Positions 16,338-22,639 of a stretch of DNA of 28,506 nucleotides are shown here, in pieces. The notes under the pieces were generated by a model that worked only from the letters and a program-made list of their open reading frames with translations, made no database searches and was not told the origin of the DNA. The translations under genes were made by a program, and so were the position numbers. Positions within the stretch are counted from its first letter, which is position 1. Each line of letters begins with the position of its first letter. Source of the DNA: DATCHW01 sp036508135 (GTDB lineage Bacteria; Bacteroidota; Ignavibacteria; Tepidaquicellales; Tepidaquicellaceae); the NCBI GenBank assembly GCA_036508135.1, contig DATCHW010000175.1, positions 1-28,506 of the forward strand, read 5' to 3'.

Positions 16338-16628
16338 TTATTTCCTTTTCCTCATCAGTCTTTCTATTCCCCAGCCCGAGATGAGAATAATAATTACGCC
16401 GACTGCTCCTGCCAGTGCTTTTGAGATGTATTCGTTTTTAATAAATCCGAAACTATAACCGGGGACGGGTGAATTCAGGACGGGTAATGATTCTTTTTGA
16501 ATAAAGCCAAGTTTTTCTGCAGCGTACTCGAGTCCGTCCGGAAGAGTTGAGGCTATAGGTGATAAAAATACGGCAATAATAAAAACAATGATTATTGAGA
16601 TTAATATTGAATGTTTTTTCATCATCAT
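16338..16628 (-). CDS. PDGLE-domain small transporter subunit (CbiN/NikN-like)
   Basis: Short protein (97 aa or slightly less) with two membrane helices (about 9-28 and 72-89) flanking an exported loop that carries the PDGLE motif. Such proteins accompany CbiM in cobalt and nickel ECF systems. A TTG at 16631 is possible, but the ATG at 16628 forms a TGATG junction with the cbiM stop codon and is preferred; two further ATG codons follow in frame. It is needed with CbiM for metal translocation in characterised systems. Confidence 0.85.
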   Translation of the reverse strand: MMMKKHSILISIIIVFIIAVFLSPIASTLPDGLEYAAEKLGFIQKESLPVLNSPVPGYSFGFIKNEYISKALAGAVGVIIILISGWGIERLMRKRK

Positions 16629-17266
16629 CAACCGGTATTATTCAAAAAATTATTGTTATGCATATCAGGAATAAATTTACATACCGAATTATAAACCGCA
16701 AGGGTGATAATTGCCTCGCCGATTCCTATTAAAGAATGAATTATCAGCATTGCCGGAATAACAACATTGTATGGGGCTACTTCAGAGAAAGAAAGTTCGA
16801 GTGAACAGGCAAAACTAGCTGCTACCACAGAAAACCACGCCGATAGTATTATTCCATATTTAAAGAATTTAGAATTTCGTGAAAATATTTTCTGTATAAA
16901 GTATGCAGAAAATACACCGACGATAGCCATATTGAAAACATTGGCTCCGAGTGCAGTAACGCCGCCATCCTGAAAAAGCAGACATTGGATAATCAGTACA
17001 AGTGAAATCGAAACGGAAGCAAGCCACGGACCCATTAAAGCAACTGCCAGAGCCGAGCCGAGAAGATGACCTGAAGTTCCTCCTGCAACAGGAAAATTTA
17101 TCATCTGGACAGCGAATATAAAAGCAGAGATGATTCCCAGACGGGGAACAGATTTTTCAAGAAGCTGCTTATTGGAATTTCTCACGGCTATGGATATAGC
17201 TGCCGCACTCACAACTGCCGCAGGTATCCATACTTCATTTGTCAGAAATCCGTCCGGAATATGCAC
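16628..17266 (-). CDS. cbiM: Cobalt/nickel ECF substrate-binding membrane subunit
   Basis: 212 aa beginning MHIPDGFL, the conserved N-terminus whose Met1-His2 region coordinates the metal in CbiM/NikM proteins. The helix motif GGTSGHLLGSALAVALMGPW (62-81) is also diagnostic. The start codon is GTG (17264-17266), and there is no alternative that keeps His at position 2. First gene of the four-gene operon. I saw no cobalamin-riboswitch-like element in the 130 bases upstream. Whether the metal is cobalt or nickel is undecided; the separate PDGLE protein fits either. Confidence 0.92.
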   Translation of the reverse strand: MHIPDGFLTNEVWIPAAVVSAAAISIAVRNSNKQLLEKSVPRLGIISAFIFAVQMINFPVAGGTSGHLLGSALAVALMGPWLASVSISLVLIIQCLLFQDGGVTALGANVFNMAIVGVFSAYFIQKIFSRNSKFFKYGIILSAWFSVVAASFACSLELSFSEVAPYNVVIPAMLIIHSLIGIGEAIITLAVYNSVCKFIPDMHNNNFLNNTG

Positions 17267-17340
17267 TGATAATTTTTTGATTAATTACAGAAAAATAATC
17301 AGATAAAAATTAAATCATAAGGGGAAATGATTGTAATATA

Positions 17341-17374
17341 AAAAAAAGCCGTACTTTTCAGCACGGCTTTTTTT
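17341..17374 (-). terminator. Intrinsic terminator, possibly bidirectional
   Basis: AAAAAAAGCCGT (17341-17352) pairs with ACGGCTTTTTTT (17363-17374). On the minus strand it follows the T9SS cargo gene ending at 17395 by about 20 bp and ends in T residues; on the plus strand it would also work, but no plus-strand gene precedes it. Confidence 0.85.
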
Positions 17375-17394
17375 ATAAAAAATAAGATTCTATT

Positions 17395-19281
17395 TTACTT
17401 AATAAGCATCAGTTTCTTTACTGCACTGAATGAGCCTGATTCAAGTTTATAGAAATATGCTCCGCTCGAAAGATTGGCACCGTTGAAATCAACAATGTAA
17501 TTTCCTGCGGCTTTCACTTCATTTACAAGAGATGCTACTTCTTTACCTGTGATATCATAAACCTTCAAAGTTACTAATCCGGTAACCGGTATTGCGTAAC
17601 TGATTTTTGTTACAGGATTGAAAGGATTAGGATAATTCTGGTTGAGACTGTAAACTAAAGGAGTATTGTTTTCATTACCAATACCTGTTATAGCTCCGGT
17701 ACAACCTGCGGTAGCATATAAGCCTCCTCCTGCTGCTTGGCTCCACATTGTCAGACAGCTATCTGCTGCACCGATTCTATATCCTGCTCTGGATGAGCCA
17801 TATAAAGTTGCTGCTCCGAAAACACTTGCAGTGTAAGTTGTTCCCCAAGTAGTTCCTCCGTAGTATACTACGGATTTTACAACACCGTTTGATGTACTTC
17901 CTGCAAAATTTACCCAGGTTATATTAGCCTGACCGGTCGTAGAACCTTTAATTGCCTGTACATCGCACGTCCAGGTAGTATCTGCGGAACCATCAATGTA
18001 ACCGCCTGACCAAGTATTACCCCAATTGGTTGTTCTTTGATAATATGCATCCCAGTCTGTTGCTGAATATTGTCTGACGTATGCAATGATACCATTTGGT
18101 GTTGCAATACTTCCACCGGAGAATGCTAATTTTGGTTTCCAGTTTACGTTTGCTTCTGTAATAGCAGGTCTATTAGTCGGCGAAGTTGCTCCATAATCAT
18201 ACGAATAGGTCATATATAGATTTCTAGTAGCTGCTGTGTATTTATAAAAGTTTGTAACTGTGATAATTCTTCCATAGCCGGCTGAATCCGCATAAGCAAT
18301 ATCATTCCACATTGCAGTTGTATCTCCACTGTTACCGGTCCACCAGTATGAATTGCTTGCAGAGAAATTTCTGTATGTTATAGTAGGTGTTGTAACAAAT
18401 GGATTCGTAATAATTGCATACTTGGTTCTCAATTCGTGAGTACCATCTGTTAAAGTTGAATCCTGAGTGCAAATTCCCATTAAATAAGAATTTGATGTAT
18501 ATGTTGCATTATCGCTTGCAATTCTTGGATAATAGAATTTATTTGTTGCGGATGCAGCGGATGTATTAAAATAGCCACTCCACAATGAAGTTCCGTCATA
18601 TTTTATTCTTGCTATCCAGGAATAAGCTGATCCACCGTAATCAAATCCTAAAGATATTGCCAGCCAGGAGCTTGCACCGTCATTCATAGCTTCTATATCA
18701 AGCTCATCATTTCTGAATTTTACGTTACTGCCGGGAAAATAAACAGCGCTTATTTGATACCAGTTGAGTCCATTATTCGTAGATGAATAAATTCTCATAG
18801 TATCTCCGGCGGTAGGGCTGGCATATTGAGTACTCATTGCCCAGATTCTGCCATTGACTCTATCGGTTGATGTTGCAATTGACCAGTTAGCATAATTATT
18901 GATGACTGTAAAATTCATTTTACTGGGATCTTCACATGGTTTGTTTATAACTACTGAAACTGCTTTTGGACCGTCGGTCACTGAACCCGATTTCTCTATA
19001 CTGCCCGAGAGATTGTTTATCTGGGCTTCAAGCTGATGAACTTTTTGAACGTCATTGTTTGTTCTTGCTTTATTAAGTTCAATTGTTAAGTCCTGAATTT
19101 TGTTTCTCGTATCAGGGCTGATCAATTGAGGACCATTGGGCTGAATTCCTTCAGGATGGGATGTTACAAATGTTGATTGTGTTTCACTCATGTTCTTAAA
19201 ACCATCCTGAGCAAATGCAGACATTGCAAACAGGACAAGGAATACTGACATGAAGATCGATAAGGTTTTGCTGTGTTTCAT
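17395..19281 (-). CDS. T9SS cargo protein with type A sorting tail, large beta-rich secreted protein
   Basis: 628 aa from the ATG at 19279-19281, chosen because it follows AAGGAG by a normal spacing and gives signal peptide MKHSKTLSIFMSVFLVLFAM ending SAFAQ; a start 12 codons earlier would precede the Shine-Dalgarno. After it comes a short helical stretch (about 45-85, NKIQDLTIELNKARTNNDVQ) and then a long Ser/Thr/Trp/Gly-rich region with repeated sialidase/BNR-like strands such as RIYSSTNNGLNWYQIS and TYSYDYGATSPTNRP. The last 80 residues are a T9SS tail (QNYPNPFNP, VYDITGKEV, SGAYFYKLESG, final LIK). It should be exported and bound at the surface. No hydrolase active site could be assigned. 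Confidence 0.88.
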   Translation of the reverse strand: MKHSKTLSIFMSVFLVLFAMSAFAQDGFKNMSETQSTFVTSHPEGIQPNGPQLISPDTRNKIQDLTIELNKARTNNDVQKVHQLEAQINNLSGSIEKSGSVTDGPKAVSVVINKPCEDPSKMNFTVINNYANWSIATSTDRVNGRIWAMSTQYASPTAGDTMRIYSSTNNGLNWYQISAVYFPGSNVKFRNDELDIEAMNDGASSWLAISLGFDYGGSAYSWIARIKYDGTSLWSGYFNTSAASATNKFYYPRIASDNATYTSNSYLMGICTQDSTLTDGTHELRTKYAIITNPFVTTPTITYRNFSASNSYWWTGNSGDTTAMWNDIAYADSAGYGRIITVTNFYKYTAATRNLYMTYSYDYGATSPTNRPAITEANVNWKPKLAFSGGSIATPNGIIAYVRQYSATDWDAYYQRTTNWGNTWSGGYIDGSADTTWTCDVQAIKGSTTGQANITWVNFAGSTSNGVVKSVVYYGGTTWGTTYTASVFGAATLYGSSRAGYRIGAADSCLTMWSQAAGGGLYATAGCTGAITGIGNENNTPLVYSLNQNYPNPFNPVTKISYAIPVTGLVTLKVYDITGKEVASLVNEVKAAGNYIVDFNGANLSSGAYFYKLESGSFSAVKKLMLIK

Positions 19282-19430
19282 TTTGTTCTCCTTCTTGTTT
19301 TGTTTTTTAAATAACATTACGAAAAATTAAATTCTAATATTTGTTACAATTAAACCAATATTGGATTAATACAATTCCATATAAAAAACTTAATAAAATT
19401 TTGAATAATCATCAGGGTCAGAAAAGCAAC

Positions 19431-19478
19431 ACAAGTTTCTTTACAAGCTTCTTCACATGTTTCTTTACAAGCTTTTAT
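19431..19478. repeat. 24-bp (12-bp based) tandem repeat
   Basis: Two 24-bp units beginning ACAAGTTTCTTTACAAGCTT and ACATGTTTCTTTACAAGCTT; each is built from two related 12-bp halves. On the minus strand one frame reads ACKETCEEACKETC, with a cysteine every fourth residue, but no start codon was found. Confidence 0.6.
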
Positions 19479-19596
19479 CTTAAGGGGGAAAATGCAAAAT
19501 AAATTTCTAAAAAGCAAGTAACTCAAGAAATAAATTTAAAAAAAGTAATTCAAGACATAAATCACCTGTTATTCGTTATTCATACTCAACCCACTC

Positions 19597-19651
19597 TTTA
19601 CGAATCTCCCGACCTGTTCCGACTTGTCGGAAGCTTTCGGGAATTCGTAAA
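19597..19651. repeat. Nested TTTACGAATC-type palindrome after acs
   Basis: Outer arms TTTACGAAT (19597-19605) and ATTCGTAAA (19643-19651); inner arms TCCCGA and TCGGGA; core TTCCGACTTGTCGGAA. Three nested palindromes, located just 3' of acs on the minus strand. It may serve as that gene's 3' hairpin. Confidence 0.7.
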
Positions 19652-19672
19652 GGTTATAATACTTACTTTTCG

Positions 19673-21559
19673 TTATTCCTCGAGCGTAGAAATATTTCCG
19701 GGATCCTGACCCAATACACGGGCTTTCAGCACGCGTCTCATAATTTTTCCGCTTCGTGTTTTAGGCAGAACGTCTACAAATTCTACATTTTCCGGTTTTG
19801 CTATCGGACCTACCTCGTGTCCTACGTGAGCTATCAGTTCTTCACGGAGCTGTTCTGATTGCTCCACTCCCACTTTAAGAATAACATAAGTATATATTGC
19901 ATTTCCCTTTACTTCGTGCGGCAGCCCTATCGCAGCGGCTTCTGCAACCGAAGGATGACTAACTAATGCACTTTCAATTTCCGCAGTACCAAGCCGGTAA
20001 CCTGATACTTTTAAGACATCATCGGTTCTGCCGATTATCCAGTAATATCCGTCGGGGTCTCGCTTTGCAGAATCTCCGGTAAGATAAACACCCGGATATT
20101 TGCTCCAGTATTTTTCGATGTACTTTTCAGGGTCGTTGTAAATTGTTCTCATCATTGCGGGCCACGGTGTTTTTATTACAAGATATCCTTCTTCATTATC
20201 TTTCACGGGGGTTCCGTCTTCATCCAAAATTTCCATTTTTAATCCGGGAAAAGGTTTAGTACCGGAACCGGGTTTCAGAGGAACTGACGGCATCGGAGTT
20301 ATCATAAACATTCCTGTTTCAGTTTGCCACCAGGTATCCATAATCGGGCATTTTTCTTTCCCGATAACGCGGTGATACCACCTCCATGCTTCCGGATTGA
20401 TAGGTTCTCCTACGGAACCAAGAAGTCTCAGTGATGATAAGTCGTGCCTGTTGGGCCAAGCTTCCCCAAATCTCATCAAGCCTCTTATAGCGGTAGGTGC
20501 AGTGTATAATATAGTAATACCATATTTTTCAATCAATTGCCACCAGCGGTTCGGAAACGGGAAATTAGGAGCGCCCTCATAAAGAAACTGCGTAGCACCT
20601 ATCAGCAATGGTGCATAAACGATATAACTGTGACCTGTCACCCATCCGGGGTCTGCCGCACACCAAAACCGGTCTTCATCTTTAATGTCAAAAACATATT
20701 TAAATGTTGAGTATGTACCTACCATATAACCTCCGTGTGTATGCAAAATTGCTTTTGGTTTTCCCGTAGTGCCCGAAGTGTAGAGTAAAAATAAAGGATG
20801 CTCAGCGTCAACCTGTTCAACTTCGTTTTTGGAATTAATTATCGGCAGATTCACCAGTTCGTGATACCAGATATCCCTGCCAAATTCCATATTAACGGGT
20901 TCGCCTGTTCTTTTTATTACAAGCACGCTTTCCACAGACGCTGCCCTTTGCAGTGCTTCGTCTGCAATTGCTTTCAATTGCACTATTTTCCCTCTCTGGA
21001 AAGCACCATCCGCAGTAATCAAAACTTTTGAATGACTATCCTCAAGCCGCTCGTGAAGAGCCTCAACGGAAAATCCGCCGTAAACAACAGAATGGATGGC
21101 GCCAATCCTTGCACAGGCAAGCATTCCGATTACAAGTTCGGGAATCCTGCCGAGATAAAGAGTCACTCTGTCTCCTTTCTTTACACCGAGACTTTTCAGG
21201 ACATTTGCAAACTTAGACACTTCACGATGCAGAGCAAAATACGAAAAAACTCTTGATTCACCTTTCTCGCCTTCCCAGATCAATGCCACTTTATTTTTTC
21301 GTGATGTATGTAAATGCCTGTCGAGACAATTATAGGCTATGTTTGTTTTCGCTCCGGTAAACCATTTATAAAAAGGTTTATCGGAATCATCGAGAACTTT
21401 ATTCCATTTAGAAAACCACTTTAATTCTTTTGCTTCCTTTTCCCAGAATTCTTCGAGGTGTTCGCCTGCAAAATTGTTCAGCTTATTCCAATCTTTCACT
21501 TTTGCTTTTCTTAAAACTTCTTTTGACGGATAAAAGACTTCCCCTGAAAGTTTTTCCAT
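19673..21559 (-). CDS. acs: Acetyl-CoA synthetase (AMP-forming)
   Basis: 628-aa ANL-superfamily enzyme converting acetate, ATP and CoA to acetyl-CoA. The adenylation P-loop YTSGTTGKPKA, the acetate-pocket motif DTWWQTETG, and the C-terminal hinge and CoA region VLKVSGYRLGTAEIE are present. K605 in KTRSGKIMRR is the lysine acetylated in Salmonella Acs. Length is close to the family's 630-650 aa. The hinge motif has Tyr where enterobacterial Acs has His (VSGHRLGT). Single gene, no acetate kinase nearby; it should allow growth on or scavenging of acetate. The reading of acetate rather than propionate as substrate rests on overall similarity and the WWQTETG motif. Confidence 0.95.
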   Translation of the reverse strand: MEKLSGEVFYPSKEVLRKAKVKDWNKLNNFAGEHLEEFWEKEAKELKWFSKWNKVLDDSDKPFYKWFTGAKTNIAYNCLDRHLHTSRKNKVALIWEGEKGESRVFSYFALHREVSKFANVLKSLGVKKGDRVTLYLGRIPELVIGMLACARIGAIHSVVYGGFSVEALHERLEDSHSKVLITADGAFQRGKIVQLKAIADEALQRAASVESVLVIKRTGEPVNMEFGRDIWYHELVNLPIINSKNEVEQVDAEHPLFLLYTSGTTGKPKAILHTHGGYMVGTYSTFKYVFDIKDEDRFWCAADPGWVTGHSYIVYAPLLIGATQFLYEGAPNFPFPNRWWQLIEKYGITILYTAPTAIRGLMRFGEAWPNRHDLSSLRLLGSVGEPINPEAWRWYHRVIGKEKCPIMDTWWQTETGMFMITPMPSVPLKPGSGTKPFPGLKMEILDEDGTPVKDNEEGYLVIKTPWPAMMRTIYNDPEKYIEKYWSKYPGVYLTGDSAKRDPDGYYWIIGRTDDVLKVSGYRLGTAEIESALVSHPSVAEAAAIGLPHEVKGNAIYTYVILKVGVEQSEQLREELIAHVGHEVGPIAKPENVEFVDVLPKTRSGKIMRRVLKARVLGQDPGNISTLEE

Positions 21560-21721
21560 AATCTTTATTTGTTGATTAATAAACTAAAACGATAACAATA
21601 AAATACTATACTTTGTTTCACCTGCAATATAATAGTAATTTAAATAATTTTCCAATTATTGTGTAAATTCATATCTGTTCAAAATGTTGATTCGATTTTT
21701 ATGCATGGATTTTTTCTCCTG

Positions 21722-21970
21722 TTTCCCGGGTACCCTCTGGGTCATCTCCCGAGATTGTGTGAAAACCCGGATTTTCAAATAATATATTTGGGCTAAAGCC
21801 CAATTGCGGGGCGTTTTAGCTACCCCGTCGTAAACGACGGGGTAATTAAGGAATTCTAACACAGTCTCTCCCGATTGGAAAACTACTTTTGAAGTAGATA
21901 TTATAGTTTACGAATTCCCGATATATCAACGATAGATCGGGACAGACAAGGAGATTCATAAACAGAGGGT
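21722..21970 (+). repeat. Composite dispersed repeat, full copy B with inverted core
   Basis: Left flank TTTCCCGGGTACCCTCTGGG (21722-21741) then TCATCTCCCGAGATT is nearly identical to copy A and in the same orientation. The 106-bp core runs 21757-21862, but its hairpin CCCCGTCGTAAACGACGGGG (21823-21842) is now near the right end and GGGCTAAAGCCC (21790-21801) near the left; reversed, the core aligns with copy A at roughly 85% by eye. The right flank CTCCCGATTGGAAAACTA and the outer inverted repeat TTTACGAAT (21907-21915)/GATTCATAAA (21953-21962), with an inner TCCCGAT/ATCGGGA pair, are again in the orientation of copy A. Confidence 0.85.
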
Positions 21971-22110
21971 GTGAAAAAATAAAAGCCCCTGAAAAATTAC
22001 TCATTATTTCCCGATTCACAAGTTCATCGGGATTTCACTCTGTTCAACATTATTAATTGCTCTTCCGTGCCCGTCAGGAATTATAAAGTTGTCGAGATCT
22101 CGATTTTGTC

Positions 22111-22140
22111 ATCCCGAACTTGGTTCGGGATCTCGTTTTT
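22111..22140 (+). repeat. ATCCCGAAC hairpin with T tract
   Basis: Arms ATCCCGAAC (22111-22119) and GTTCGGGAT (22123-22131) around TTG, then CTCG and six T. A palindrome of this kind is common between genes in Bacteroidota-type genomes; it is terminator-like on the plus strand, but no gene precedes it. Confidence 0.65.
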
Positions 22141-22257
22141 TAATCAAATGGATTTTTAGATGTTGAAATCACCGACGAGTCGGGATGCAAAGAACGCACA
22201 AGTTCAACATGACAAGACATCTGTCAGACTCTTACCTCCAGACGATTTAAAAAAAAA

Positions 22258-22285
22258 ACAACCGGACTTTTACCAAACCGGTTGT
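22258..22285. terminator. Bidirectional terminator-like hairpin
   Basis: ACAACCGG (22258-22265) and CCGGTTGT (22278-22285) around a 12-base loop, with A-rich and T-rich runs on the two sides, so that a T tract follows on both strands. No adjacent gene ends nearby; it may be a leftover of a lost gene. Confidence 0.7.
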
Positions 22286-22386
22286 CTTCTTTTTTTTGCC
22301 TGCAATTTATGGTTCAATCAAAATGTTTTTTCTTTCGACTGATCTTCCATAATTGAGCCCATCCCCGTATCGTACTTTTGTGTACC

Positions 22387-22437
22387 AACTAATCGGATGA
22401 ATAAACCAACACTACTGCTTGATTCATCCGATTAGTT
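22387..22437. repeat. 16-bp perfect inverted repeat
   Basis: AACTAATCGGATGAAT (22387-22402) and ATTCATCCGATTAGTT (22422-22437) match perfectly around a 19-base loop. No T tract. Confidence 0.75.
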
Positions 22438-22482
22438 TATAAATTGACTATATCACTTTATCATCAATCACCGAGTTCTCGG

Positions 22483-22521
22483 GGCTACTTATAAAATAGC
22501 TATGCTATTTTATAAGTAGCC
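22483..22521. repeat. 18-bp perfect palindrome over a pseudogene stop
   Basis: GGCTACTTATAAAATAGC (22483-22500) and its exact complement GCTATTTTATAAGTAGCC (22504-22521) around TAT. The right arm, read on the minus strand, holds the last codons (LLIK and stop) of the decayed T9SS tail. Confidence 0.85.
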
Positions 22522-22620
22522 TTCTCTTTGTATCAGTAAATTCTGCCGCCGTAAGGTCATAAAAATAAATTCCGCTTGCCAAGGTCGCTTCCCTGCCCGT
22601 TTAGGGGGGATGTCCTACTG
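22505..22620 (-). pseudogene. Decayed T9SS C-terminal sorting tail
   Basis: On the minus strand the frame ending TAG (22505-22507) reads LASGIYFYDLTAAEFTDTKR followed by RLLIK, unmistakably the end of a T9SS type A tail. It is closed 9 residues upstream by an in-frame stop. Shifting by one base at a GG in the DLAS region continues as NGQGSDL, the expected position of FNGSDL, so a single-base frameshift separates the two parts; the upstream QNYPNPFNP part is missing. The fragment lies just after the stop of the barrel gene at 22640, but that protein ends in a barrel-type aromatic strand, so the tail is not simply its own. Probably a relic of a deleted cargo gene. Confidence 0.75.
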
Positions 22621-22639
22621 ACTTTCGCAACTATTTTCT

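Larger units (their letters stand above)
19282..19672. other. Gene-free region with 12-bp tandem repeat and nested palindrome
   Basis: No conventional gene. Contains the leader of the T9SS cargo gene, a short tandem repeat at about 19431-19478 and the nested inverted repeat at 19597-19651. Confidence 0.6.
21560..22639. other. 1.1-kb gene-free palindrome cluster
   Basis: Gap between acs and the outer-membrane barrel gene with no credible gene. In order: composite repeat copy B (21722-21970), TCCCGAT/ATCGGGA (22009-22032), ATCCCGAAC/GTTCGGGAT plus T tract (22111-22131), a bidirectional terminator-like hairpin (22258-22285), a 16-bp inverted repeat (22387-22437), an 18-bp palindrome (22483-22521) and a decayed T9SS tail (22505-22620). 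Confidence 0.75.

Noticed and set aside
17267..17394. Cobalamin riboswitch upstream of cbiM
   Set aside because: Only about 75 bases of AT-rich sequence before a terminator; no B12-box-like or conserved helical elements seen.
21656..21862. 68-codon minus-strand ORF sharing ALAQI and FT-containing peptide with the copy A ORF
   Set aside because: The similarity comes from the shared repeat core, which is reversed in copy B. No signal, start context or protein-like composition supports a gene.
8479..21970. CRISPR-like interpretation of the repeats
   Set aside because: Copies are kilobases apart, palindromic and of unequal length; there is no regular spacer array and no cas gene.
22160..22342. 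60-codon plus-strand ORF
   Set aside because: It runs through a poly-A tract and a terminator-like hairpin, with repeat-derived sequence at its start.
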